Positions 46,345-54,410 of a DNA stretch of 64,000 nucleotides are shown in pieces (position 1 is the first letter of the stretch; the number at the start of each line of letters is the position of its first letter). The translations under genes were made by a program, and so were the position numbers. The notes beneath the pieces were generated by a model. The model made no database searches, was not told the DNA's origin, and saw only the letters and a program-made list of their open reading frames with translations. This DNA is from Winogradskyella vidalii (GTDB taxonomy: Bacteria; Bacteroidota; Bacteroidia; Flavobacteriales; Flavobacteriaceae). The stretch spans positions 328,542 to 392,541 of the forward strand of contig NZ_JABFDG010000003.1 in assembly GCF_013403955.1 (NCBI RefSeq). The letters run 5' to 3'.

Positions 46345-47101
46345 AAAATCAAATTATTCCTATGTAGGAATTGCATTTATCATTTTAGTATTTGGAATTA
46401 TTTTTATTCCAAAAATTATAGATCGTGTTAATCAAGATGATATTACAAGAGACGGAAGTCGAAGTAAAGATGTTACCACATCAACCATCGAAAAACACAA
46501 AAAGGAAAACAATAGTGGTTTACGCTATCTAGAAATTAATGGCGAAGCTAAAAAAGTACCAAGCTTTAGTTTTACAAATCAAGATGGAAAGACGATTACT
46601 AACAAAGATTACTTAGGTAAAGTCTATGTGGTGGAATTCTTTTTCACAACCTGCCCAACCATTTGTCCTATTATGAATCAAAACATGGTAGAAATTCAAA
46701 ACCATTTTACTGATTTTGAAAACTTTGGTGTGGCCTCTTTTACCATTGCGCCAAAAATAGATACCCCAGAAGTTTTAAAGGCTTATGCAGAAAAATATGG
46801 GGTTACCAATCCAAACTGGAATTTTTTAACCGGAGATGAAGTAGCCATTTATAAATTAGCGAATGAAGGGTTTAACCTTTATACCGCTAAAGATGATGAG
46901 GCTGCAGGAGGTTTTGAGCATTCAGGAAATTTTGCTTTAATAGATAAAGAAGGATATATAAGATCTAGAAATGATGATTTTGGAAATCCAATGATATTTT
47001 ACAATGGATTAATTCCAGAAGCCGTTGGCGTAGATGAAGATGGCATTCCACAAGAAATTTCCATGTTAAAAGAAGATATTGCTAAACTTTTAAACGAATA
47101 A
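46337..47101 (+). CDS. SCO family copper chaperone for CuA/CuB assembly
   Basis: The 254-residue SCO1/SenC/PrrC protein has one N-terminal transmembrane helix (about 9-26) and a thioredoxin-fold domain (about 70-250). Copper ligands are present: C-P-T-I-C near residues 108-112 and the His in F-E-H-S-G-N-F near residue 196. SCO proteins reduce or load the CuA site of subunit II. It is translated in overlap with the degenerate paralogue upstream and followed 2 nt later by a DUF420 protein. The local cluster serves oxidase maturation. Confidence 0.92.
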   Translation: MSKKSNYSYVGIAFIILVFGIIFIPKIIDRVNQDDITRDGSRSKDVTTSTIEKHKKENNSGLRYLEINGEAKKVPSFSFTNQDGKTITNKDYLGKVYVVEFFFTTCPTICPIMNQNMVEIQNHFTDFENFGVASFTIAPKIDTPEVLKAYAEKYGVTNPNWNFLTGDEVAIYKLANEGFNLYTAKDDEAAGGFEHSGNFALIDKEGYIRSRNDDFGNPMIFYNGLIPEAVGVDEDGIPQEISMLKEDIAKLLNE

Positions 47102-47103
47102 CT

Positions 47104-47649
47104 ATGGATACAATAGACCACGAAAAAGCAAAAAAATATAATAAATGGGTTATTGTATTGTCTATAATTATTCCAATAGCTGTAGCCGTTTTATTCGGTG
47201 TAAATTTACGGAGTCTAGGTTTTGATGTGGAGCCTTTAACTTTTTTACCACCAATTTATGCGACTATAAATGGCATAACAGCATTAATTTTGATTATTGC
47301 GGTTATAGCCATAAAAAATAAAAATATTGTCTTACACGAAAATTTAATGACTACAGCTATTTATTGCTCTGTTGTCTTTTTAGTGCTTTATGTTGCCTAT
47401 CATATGACGAGTGATTCAACAAAATTTGGAGGTGAAGGTGTCATTAAATATGTTTATTATGTCATTTTATTCAGCCACATCGTATTATCCGTTATTATTA
47501 TTCCATTTGTATTAATTACTTACGTAAGAGCAATTACTAATGATATAGAACGTCATAAAAAAATAGCAAAAATCACTTATCCTATGTGGTTATACGTTGC
47601 TATAACAGGTGTTATTGTTTACATTATGATTTCACCTTATTATATCTAA
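47104..47649 (+). CDS. DUF420 family membrane protein
   Basis: The 181-residue protein has five transmembrane helices and matches DUF420 (YozB/CtaM-like): T-A-I-Y-C-S-V-V-F-L-V-L-Y-V-A-Y-H, and a late F-S-H-I-V-L-S with H-K-K-I-A-K-I-T-Y-P-M-W-L-Y-V. Conserved histidines lie near the membrane edges. From memory, the staphylococcal member CtaM is needed for activity of a heme-copper oxidase; the mechanism is unclear. Position next to SCO supports an oxidase assembly role. Confidence 0.85.
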   Translation: MDTIDHEKAKKYNKWVIVLSIIIPIAVAVLFGVNLRSLGFDVEPLTFLPPIYATINGITALILIIAVIAIKNKNIVLHENLMTTAIYCSVVFLVLYVAYHMTSDSTKFGGEGVIKYVYYVILFSHIVLSVIIIPFVLITYVRAITNDIERHKKIAKITYPMWLYVAITGVIVYIMISPYYI

Positions 47650-47653
47650 TTTT

Positions 47654-47899
47654 ATGAAACGTAAGATTCTTTTTTTTCTCTTCTCTATTTTCTTTTTTAT
47701 AAAAACGAATGCTCAATGTGCTATGTGTAGAGCCGTTTTAGAAAGTGGTGAAGATCAATCTGCAGCAGAAGGTATTAATGATGGTATTGTTTTTTTAATG
47801 GCTGTACCTTACATTTTAGTCGCCACTATTGGGTATATTATTTATAGAAAATATAATCAACCTAATAAAAAGAAAAACACCAAAGAAAACCTATCATAA
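47654..47899 (+). CDS. Small exported CxxC membrane protein
   Basis: This 81-residue protein has an N-terminal signal or anchor (M-K-R-K-I-L-F-F-L-F) ending near residue 20 at N-A-Q. It is followed at once by C-A-M-C-R-A, a CxxC pair exposed to the periplasm, then a transmembrane helix (about 44-62) and a basic tail. I do not recognise a named family. Its position 4 nt after the DUF420 gene in an oxidase maturation cluster suggests a thiol or metal relay role, by inference. Confidence 0.72.
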   Translation: MKRKILFFLFSIFFFIKTNAQCAMCRAVLESGEDQSAAEGINDGIVFLMAVPYILVATIGYIIYRKYNQPNKKKNTKENLS

Positions 47900-48060
47900 A
47901 CCCTCGTTTTTAAAATTTATGGTTATAAATTTTAAAATAAATGTAACACTTTTAGTTTTACATAGACAAATAGGCATTAGGATATGAGATAATAATTAAC
48001 TAGTTTATGAATCATCCCAATAATTATTTTCATATTTGGCAATAAAATTTATCATTATAA

Positions 48061-49503
48061 ATGAAAAAATCAACACTTATTGTTTTGCTTTTTTTTGGAG
48101 TTATAGCTCAAGCACAACACAAAAAATGGACGTTAAAAGAATGTGTAGAACATGCGCTAGAAAATAATATTTCTGTTAAGCAGAGTGAACTAGATATAGA
48201 GTTAGCAGATGTAGATCAACTTACAGCTAAGGGTAATTTTATACCAAGCTTAAATGCCAGTGGTGGTGTTTCTGAAAATACAGGTCTAAGTTTTAATCCG
48301 GTGACAAACAATGCGCAAACCACAACTTTTTTGTCGGTTTCAGGGCGAATAAATGTAGGTTATACTTTGTTTGATGGTCTGAGAAACTTTAGGCAGTTAC
48401 AGCGCGCAGATATTTCTAAGCTTGCGAGTCAATATCGTTTAGATAAAATGAAAGATGATATCTCTCTCTTTGTGGCGAATAATTATTTGCAAGTCATATT
48501 AAATAAAGCAAATCTTGCAGTTTTTAAATCTCAGAATCAAGTCACTAAAGAACAGATTCAAAGAACTCAAGAACTCGTAGATGCAGGGTCTTTACCTCGT
48601 GGTGATTTATTAGAAATAAAAGCTACAGATGCCAGTGAGCAACGTTCTATTATTGATGCAGAAAATAGCATCCAAATTTCTTTAATTAGTTTGGCGCAAT
48701 TGCTACTGATTAAAGATTATGAAAATTTTGATATCGAAGACGAAGGTTATGATATTGTAGATGACGGTATTTCTGATAAAAGTATTTCAGAAATTTTAAC
48801 TAAAGCAAAGGAAACACGTTCCGAAATTAAAATAGCAGAGCAAAATGTAGCCTTAGCATCTAAAGATTTACAAATCGCAAAAAGCGCTAATTATCCTACT
48901 TTATCTGCTTTCTTTAGTTATGATACAAGATTTACCGATGCCACTTCTTTTGATCAGCGAATAGATTCTGAGAATCCTACAATTACACAGCAAATTGGTG
49001 TTGTTGAAGGTACCGGGCAGCCTGTTATTGGCGAATTGCCAAATACATACGCCGTAGAAGTTGGTGCAGATTCGTTTGTTGATCAATTATATCTTAACGA
49101 TGGTATTGCTTACGGGTTTCAACTTAATATTCCTATATTAAACGGTTTTTCAACAAAAGGAAGTATCCAGAGAAGTAAAATAAATTTAGAACGTTCTAAG
49201 TTTGAATTGGAACAAACAGAATTAGATTTAGAATCTACCGTTTATCAAGCCTATGTAGATGCTAAAGGCGCTTTAAAATCTTATGAAGCAGCAGAATCAG
49301 CTCTAGAGTCACAGCAATTAGCATACGATTATGCTAAGGAGCGTTACGACGTAGGCTTAACTAATGCATTCGATTTTAGTCAATCTAAACTAAGATTCGA
49401 CAATGCAAACATTGAATTAAATCGTGCTAAATACGATTATATTTTTAAGCTAAAGGTTCTTGAATTGTATTTCGGAGTCCCAGCAACTGAATTAAAGTTT
49501 TAA
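48061..49503 (+). CDS. TolC family outer-membrane efflux protein
   Basis: The 480-residue precursor has a signal peptide (cleavage near A-Q-A-Q-H, about residue 19). Two tandem OEP domains are rich in long helices, with the family opening W-T-L-K-E-C-V-E-H-A-L-E-N-N and C-terminal R-Y-D-V-G-L-T-N-A-F-D-F. TolC proteins form the trimeric outer-membrane duct of tripartite exporters. The periplasmic adaptor begins 2 nt downstream. Upstream, CATATTTG at 48031-48038 is one mismatch from a -7 box. The gap 47900-48060 holds no gene. Confidence 0.93.
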   Translation: MKKSTLIVLLFFGVIAQAQHKKWTLKECVEHALENNISVKQSELDIELADVDQLTAKGNFIPSLNASGGVSENTGLSFNPVTNNAQTTTFLSVSGRINVGYTLFDGLRNFRQLQRADISKLASQYRLDKMKDDISLFVANNYLQVILNKANLAVFKSQNQVTKEQIQRTQELVDAGSLPRGDLLEIKATDASEQRSIIDAENSIQISLISLAQLLLIKDYENFDIEDEGYDIVDDGISDKSISEILTKAKETRSEIKIAEQNVALASKDLQIAKSANYPTLSAFFSYDTRFTDATSFDQRIDSENPTITQQIGVVEGTGQPVIGELPNTYAVEVGADSFVDQLYLNDGIAYGFQLNIPILNGFSTKGSIQRSKINLERSKFELEQTELDLESTVYQAYVDAKGALKSYEAAESALESQQLAYDYAKERYDVGLTNAFDFSQSKLRFDNANIELNRAKYDYIFKLKVLELYFGVPATELKF

Positions 49504-49505
49504 TT

Positions 49506-50816
49506 ATGAGCAAAACAGTAAAAATCATTATCGCAATTGTCGTTGTAGCACTAGTAGTCTTAGTACTTGGGAAATCAATGGGGTGGTTTGGTAAACAAGG
49601 AGATTTTAAACAAGTAACCGTTAAAGAAGTCACCTTAAAGGATATTGTAGAAACGGTTTCGGCAACAGGAAAAATTCAACCAGAAGTAGAAGTGAAAATT
49701 TCTTCTGAAGTGTCTGGTGAGATTTTAGAGCTACCATTTAAAGAAGGTCAAGAAGTTAAAAAAGGCGATTTATTAGTTAGAGTAAATCCAGATTTAATTC
49801 AATCTGCAGTTAGCCGATCTCAAGCATCATATCAAAATGTAAGAGCTGGTTTAGAGCAAGCTGAAGCTAATCTTAAACAAGCTAAAGCCGATTACGATAG
49901 AAGTAAAATACTATTTGATAAGGGCGTAATTTCCAAATCTGATTGGGATCAATCTATAGCTGCTTACGAAACTGCTATTGCGGGTAAAAATTCGGCTTAT
50001 TACAATGTGCAGAGTGCTGCAGCAACGGTTAATGAAGCTAAAGACAACTTAAATAGAACTACGATTTATTCACCAATGACAGGGACTATTTCACTGTTAA
50101 GTGTTGAGTTAGGTGAGCGTGTAGTTGGTACGCAACAAATGGCCGGAACAGAAATTCTGCGTGTTGCTAATTTAAAAAACATGGAGGTTGAAGTCGATGT
50201 TAATGAAAACGACATTGTAAAAGTTAATATAGGTGATTCTACAATTGTTGAAGTTGATGCGTATTTAAAAAAGCAATTTAAAGGTGTTGTTACGGCTATT
50301 GCAAACTCTGCAGCAAGCGATTTAGCAGCAGATCAAGTGACTAATTTTGAAGTTAAAGTAAGAATTATAGAAGAGTCTTATAAAGATTTAACGGAAGGAA
50401 AACCAGAAACCTATTCGCCTTTTAGACCTGGCATGACGGCAACGGTAGATATTATTACCAAAACTCGAAAAGATGCTATATCTGTACCAATAAGTGCTAT
50501 TGTTATAAAAACAGATACGACTTCTACTAAGAAATCTTACAGTGAAACTTATCAAAGCAATACTGGTGATTATGATGCGCAAGAGCAAAAGTTTGAATGT
50601 GTTTTTGTAAATGAAAATGGTAAAGCAAAATTAAGAGTCGTAAAAACAGGAATTCAAGATGATGCAAATATTGAAATTGTTTCTGGCCTGAGTGAAGACG
50701 ATAAAATTATTACGGGGCCATATATTATGGTTTCTAAAAATTTGAATCCTGGAGACTTAATTGAAGTTGAAAATAAATCGACTTCAGTTACTTCAAGTAG
50801 CAATACAGAAGATTAA
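49506..50816 (+). CDS. Periplasmic adaptor subunit (HlyD/MacA family)
   Basis: The 436-residue membrane-fusion protein has an N-terminal helix (about 5-22). A lipoyl-like half appears at S-A-T-G-K-I-Q-P-E-V-E-V-K-I (about 53-66). A coiled-coil hairpin (about 100-180) has Q-A-S-Y-Q-N-V-R-A-G-L-E-Q-A-E. A beta-barrel domain includes F-R-P-G-M-T-A-T-V-D. It couples an inner-membrane pump to TolC. No RND or ABC permease follows: the next gene is tsaB. The cognate pump must be elsewhere. Confidence 0.92.
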   Translation: MSKTVKIIIAIVVVALVVLVLGKSMGWFGKQGDFKQVTVKEVTLKDIVETVSATGKIQPEVEVKISSEVSGEILELPFKEGQEVKKGDLLVRVNPDLIQSAVSRSQASYQNVRAGLEQAEANLKQAKADYDRSKILFDKGVISKSDWDQSIAAYETAIAGKNSAYYNVQSAAATVNEAKDNLNRTTIYSPMTGTISLLSVELGERVVGTQQMAGTEILRVANLKNMEVEVDVNENDIVKVNIGDSTIVEVDAYLKKQFKGVVTAIANSAASDLAADQVTNFEVKVRIIEESYKDLTEGKPETYSPFRPGMTATVDIITKTRKDAISVPISAIVIKTDTTSTKKSYSETYQSNTGDYDAQEQKFECVFVNENGKAKLRVVKTGIQDDANIEIVSGLSEDDKIITGPYIMVSKNLNPGDLIEVENKSTSVTSSSNTED

Positions 50817-50871
50817 AAAAAAATACGGTTGAACAGCATCTAGAATCAATCAAACGGTTAAAAATAAAGCG

Positions 50872-51543
50872 ATGGCATTAGTGCTAAATATAGAAACAGC
50901 AACTACAAATTGTTCAGTCTCTCTGTCTAAAGATGGAGAGACTTTAGTTTTAAAAGAGGATAATAGTTTAGGGTACTCACATGCAGAAACCTTACATCTG
51001 TTTATAGATGAAGTTATAAAAACAGCTAACATTAAACCATCACAAATTGATGCTGTAGCCGTAAGTAAAGGACCAGGGTCTTATACGGGGTTACGTATTG
51101 GTGTGTCGTCTGCTAAAGGCTTGTGTTTTGCTTTAAATAAACCATTGATTGCGATTTCTACATTAGAAAGTTTAGCACATCAAGTAAAAAACAATGATGG
51201 GTTTATTGTCCCAATGTTAGATGCCAGACGTATGGAAGTTTATTCGGCTATTTATAATTCAAATTTTGAAATACATAGAGAAATTCAAGCTGAAATCTTA
51301 ACAGAAGACAGCTATGCAGAACTTCTAAAAACGTATAAGGTGTATTTTATTGGTAATGGTGTAGAAAAAACTAAAGCGTTAATTCAGCATCCAAACGCTA
51401 TTTTTATTGAAGGAAAATTACCGTCTGCTAATGAGATGTCTTTGTTAGCCGAAATTAAGCATAAAAAAAGCGACACCGAAGATGTCGCTTATTTAGAACC
51501 TTATTACTTAAAGGATTTTGTAGCTTTAAAAAAGAAACATTAA
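50872..51543 (+). CDS. tsaB: tRNA threonylcarbamoyladenosine biosynthesis protein TsaB
   Basis: TsaB is the inactive-kinase partner of TsaD in making t6A37 on ANN-decoding tRNAs. The 223-residue protein has the ASKHA start I-L-N-I-E-T-A-T-T-N-C-S-V-S-like pattern (here V-L-N-I-E-T-A-T), S-H-A-E-T-L and G-P-G-S-Y-T-G-L-R-I-G near residue 65. Its stop codon shares the bases TTAA with the minus-strand mscS stop. A hairpin in its last 80 bases doubles as a minus-strand terminator. Confidence 0.95.
   Translation: MALVLNIETATTNCSVSLSKDGETLVLKEDNSLGYSHAETLHLFIDEVIKTANIKPSQIDAVAVSKGPGSYTGLRIGVSSAKGLCFALNKPLIAISTLESLAHQVKNNDGFIVPMLDARRMEVYSAIYNSNFEIHREIQAEILTEDSYAELLKTYKVYFIGNGVEKTKALIQHPNAIFIEGKLPSANEMSLLAEIKHKKSDTEDVAYLEPYYLKDFVALKKKH
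51463..51490 (-). terminator. mscS terminator embedded in tsaB coding sequence
   Basis: AAGCGACA (51468-51475) and TGTCGCTT (51483-51490) form a perfect 8-bp stem with a 7-nt loop. On the minus strand it is followed by a run of T residues. It lies 50 nt past the minus-strand mscS stop, wholly inside tsaB. Confidence 0.75.
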
Positions 51544-52352
51544 GCTTCTTTATGTATCTCAACTTGATGTGGGTAAGGAATATCAATTCCTGCAGCATCA
51601 AGAGCTTCTTTTGTTTGTTCAATGACGTCAAAGTTAACGGTCCAATAATCCGCTTTATTAACCCACACTCTTGTAAAGAAGTTTATAGAACTATCACCTA
51701 GTTCAGAGACGTTAATCGCTGGAGCTGGATCTTTAAGAATTAAGTCGTGCTTGTTAATAACACTCATTATTGTTTCTTTGGTTAGCTTAATATCTGAATC
51801 ATAACCGACACCAAATGTGAAATCGACACGTCGTGTTGCTTCGGTAGAAAAGTTTACAATATTTCCATTTGATAAACTTCCGTTAGGAATTATGATTTCC
51901 TTATTATCTGGAGTGGTTAGTTTAGTCGTGAAAATTTCAATTTCTTTAACCGTTCCAGCTTCTCCTTGTGCTTGGATATAATCTCCGATTTTAAAAGGTT
52001 TAAAAATCATAATTAAGACACCACCAGCAAAGTTACCTAATGAACCTTGTAAGGCTAAACCAATAGCCAAACCGGCAGCAGCAATAATAGCAGCAAAGGA
52101 TGTGGTTTCTACACCTACGGTACCTAACACGACAATGATTAAAATAATTTTTAAAATCCAGTTAAGCAGATTAGATAAGAATTTTTTCAAACTCTCGTCA
52201 TAATCACCTTTATTCATTGCTTTTTTTGCCGTTTTAAGAAGTACTTTAATAACCCAGCTACCAATTATCCATATTAGAATAGCTCCTATTACTTTAGGAC
52301 CAAATTCAATTATAAAGTTGTAGCCAGAGTCAATCCATTTTTGTGTATCCAT
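51540..52352 (-). CDS. Small-conductance mechanosensitive channel (MscS family)
   Basis: The 270-residue channel protein has three transmembrane helices (about 20-37, 62-82, 88-110). The pore-lining TM3 signature is G-L-A-L-Q-G-S-L-G-N-F-A-G-G near residues 97-110, then F-K-I-G-D-Y-I. A C-terminal beta/vestibule domain has I-I-I-P-N-G-S-L-S. The size is that of minimal MscS (E. coli 286). It releases solutes upon hypoosmotic shock. It is convergent with tsaB, sharing stop-codon bases. A -7 box lies at 52375-52382. Confidence 0.95.
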   Translation of the reverse strand: MDTQKWIDSGYNFIIEFGPKVIGAILIWIIGSWVIKVLLKTAKKAMNKGDYDESLKKFLSNLLNWILKIILIIVVLGTVGVETTSFAAIIAAAGLAIGLALQGSLGNFAGGVLIMIFKPFKIGDYIQAQGEAGTVKEIEIFTTKLTTPDNKEIIIPNGSLSNGNIVNFSTEATRRVDFTFGVGYDSDIKLTKETIMSVINKHDLILKDPAPAINVSELGDSSINFFTRVWVNKADYWTVNFDVIEQTKEALDAAGIDIPYPHQVEIHKEA

Positions 52353-52374
52353 ATTTGTGTATTAAATTTTAGTT

Positions 52375-52382
52375 CAAAAATA
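52375..52382 (-). promoter_or_regulatory. -7 box for mscS
   Basis: On the minus strand this reads TATTTTTG, matching TAnnTTTG, 22 nt upstream of the mscS start. Confidence 0.45.
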
Positions 52383-52415
52383 AATGTATTAAAGAAAAAA
52401 ATAATTCTGTTTATC

Positions 52416-53114
52416 TTATTTCAAAGTGTTGATATATCCAAATAATAAAATTAAGTCTTCTCTTTTAGAAGTCTTAATTTTGTTGGATTTTATAAAGTTT
52501 AGAATTTTTTTTGAGTTATTAGGAAATATTTTAGCTAGTTTTTTTTTGTTTTTAGGAAGATTAACTGCGACACCTTCATTATTTAAAGTATAGAATTCAT
52601 CATTCATTCTTTTAAATTTTGCTGGCTTTACATCATCGTATCCACTTTTTGGCTCTTTAGCCTCAATAAAAACTACTTTTTCTTTTAATAAAAGAGGCTT
52701 TTCACCTGTGTCATCTTCTACTACAAAGTACCCTTTTTTATTGTTTACTGTGTCATTATCCGGATTGATATATTTATAGGGTCTATAGAGTTTGTTGTTT
52801 TTTAAAAAAGCAATAGAGACGTTTGATATACTTTCGTTTAAACCTATAGTTTCATCTGATTCATTTTTAAGTTCTATAATATCATCGTATGCATTATATC
52901 TAACTCCATATACCTTACTTTCATCACCTATCTGAATTTTAGCCGGTAAAAACTCTTCTTCTAAGTAGGGTGATCCCTGTACAGAAGTGTTATTATTGAA
53001 TACGGTTATTAATCCCCTTGAAGCAAAATTTTCTCCCCATGTCACATTTTGAGCCATAATACTCATAGAAGATATAAATAGTAAAGTTGTAATTGTTATG
53101 ATTTTTTTTGTCAT
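52416..53114 (-). CDS. Exported protein of unknown function
   Basis: I do not recognise this 232-residue protein. From the ATG at 53114 it has a clear signal peptide (M-T-K-K-I-I-T-I-T-T-L-L-F, site near I-M-A-Q). The mature part is probably beta-rich at first (G-S-P-Y-L-E-E-E-F-L-P-A-K-I and G-V-R-Y-N-A-Y-D-D-I-I-E-L), ending in a Lys-rich helical C terminus (about 190-225). No lipobox or T9SS sorting domain is seen, so it is likely periplasmic. The in-frame ATG at 53123 would add three residues; I prefer 53114. It is not obviously in an operon with mscS, which has its own -7 box. Confidence 0.75.
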   Translation of the reverse strand: MTKKIITITTLLFISSMSIMAQNVTWGENFASRGLITVFNNNTSVQGSPYLEEEFLPAKIQIGDESKVYGVRYNAYDDIIELKNESDETIGLNESISNVSIAFLKNNKLYRPYKYINPDNDTVNNKKGYFVVEDDTGEKPLLLKEKVVFIEAKEPKSGYDDVKPAKFKRMNDEFYTLNNEGVAVNLPKNKKKLAKIFPNNSKKILNFIKSNKIKTSKREDLILLFGYINTLK

Positions 53115-53292
53115 TATTATCAAATTATTTAAGAATTATTAAATTTATAGTCTAGTTTAAAAAAATAAGCATGTTAGAATTTATTAAAATGGAACTAAGT
53201 ACTAGGATTTTATAACTTAATGTTTTAGAAATGTCTTTGTAGCTCTCAATTTTGTTTTGATATTTCTTACTTATCCTAAGTTTAGATAAGAC

Positions 53293-53328
53293 CCTGACGA
53301 TAGTTGGTAACCTGACTATAGTTGATAA
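53293..53328. repeat. 18-bp tandem direct repeat in an intergenic region
   Basis: Two adjacent 18-bp copies (53293-53310 and 53311-53328) differ at two positions: CCTGACgATAGTTGgTAA against CCTGACtATAGTTGaTAA, changed bases in lower case. Upstream, CTTATC (53270-53275) and GATAAG (53285-53290) can pair. The gap 53124-53411 has no gene. Confidence 0.6.
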
Positions 53329-53411
53329 GTAGTAATTATTTGTTTAAAACCATGTATGTCTATTTAAGACACAAGCATAAAGTCATTTTTAAAAGTGAAA
53401 TTAATAAATTT

Positions 53412-54314
53412 TTAACCGTTTATAGCATTTACAGTAATAGAATTGTCATTTAGCATATCTTTTAACATTGTTTCAATGCCATTCTTTAAGGTAAACGTTG
53501 AAGAAGGACATCCGCTACAAGCACCTTGCAATAGAACTTCTACTTTTTTGGTAGTTTCATCATAAGACTTAAATTCAATATTTCCACCATCACTTTCAAC
53601 AGCTGGTTTTATATACTCTTCTAAGATGTTTATGATATTTTTTGAAGTATCGTCTAAAGCTTCAAACTTTTGCTCAATAGCTTCCTCTGTTTTGTTGAGT
53701 GTTTTAGGGGCATCATCATTAAGAATTGTTTTACCATCTTCAACATAAGATTTCAAAAATTCTCTAAGTTGCAGTGTAATGTCTTCCCACTCTATAATAT
53801 CGAATTTTGTTATCGAAACAAAATTCTTTTCCATAAATACATTTTTTACAAATGGGAATTGAAATAATGCCGTGGCCAATGGAGAAGGTTTAGCGTCTTC
53901 TATAGAAGTAAATTCGTACATGCTAGCAACCAATACTTTATTGCATACAAATTTTAATACGCCAGGATTAGGTGTACTTTCAGCATAAAAAGTCACTGCA
54001 GCTTTAGGTTTCACAGCATCTTCAGTGACAATAACACCATCTTTAGATAAATAAGCTTCAATTTGTGTAGCGACTTCTTCTTGTACATCTTTCCACTCTA
54101 CAATATTATAGCGCTCAATAGCTACAAAATTTGAAGCGATATAAACTTTTTTTACAAAGGGTAAATAAAATAACTGTTGAGCTAATGGCGAGTGTTCTGC
54201 TTCATCTATATTATTAAATTCAAAACTGTTATGGTGTGTTAAAAACCGGTCTGCCTCAAATTTTAAAATAGCGTCATTAGAAGTGGGGATTATAGAGATT
54301 TTGGTATCTGTCAT
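53412..54314 (-). CDS. Nfu/NifU-type iron-sulfur carrier with duplicated N-terminal domain
   Basis: The 300-residue cytoplasmic protein has two consecutive Nfu_N domains: about 5-85 (S-P-L-A-Q-Q-L-F-Y-L-P-F-V-K-K-V-Y-I) and about 110-190 (S-P-L-A-T-A-L-F-Q-F-P-F-V-K-N-V-F-M). A C-terminal NifU domain follows at about 220-300, with the cluster-binding C-S-G-C motif near residue 270. Nfu proteins carry [4Fe-4S] clusters to targets such as aconitase and lipoate synthase. The duplicated N-terminal domain is typical in Bacteroidota. A -7 box sits very close to the start (54325-54332). Confidence 0.93.
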   Translation of the reverse strand: MTDTKISIIPTSNDAILKFEADRFLTHHNSFEFNNIDEAEHSPLAQQLFYLPFVKKVYIASNFVAIERYNIVEWKDVQEEVATQIEAYLSKDGVIVTEDAVKPKAAVTFYAESTPNPGVLKFVCNKVLVASMYEFTSIEDAKPSPLATALFQFPFVKNVFMEKNFVSITKFDIIEWEDITLQLREFLKSYVEDGKTILNDDAPKTLNKTEEAIEQKFEALDDTSKNIINILEEYIKPAVESDGGNIEFKSYDETTKKVEVLLQGACSGCPSSTFTLKNGIETMLKDMLNDNSITVNAING

Positions 54315-54324
54315 TTTTTATTTG

Positions 54325-54332
54325 CAAAAGTA
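54325..54332 (-). promoter_or_regulatory. -7 box for the Nfu gene
   Basis: On the minus strand this reads TACTTTTG, an exact TAnnTTTG match ending only 10 nt before the start codon, implying a leader of about 5 nt. Confidence 0.4.
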
Positions 54333-54410
54333 GTGAATATTGTTTTTATGTATTCAGGCTTTACTTAAGTTTAACGACTTTAATAAAATGACAAGTAATT
54401 ATTTGCGTCC

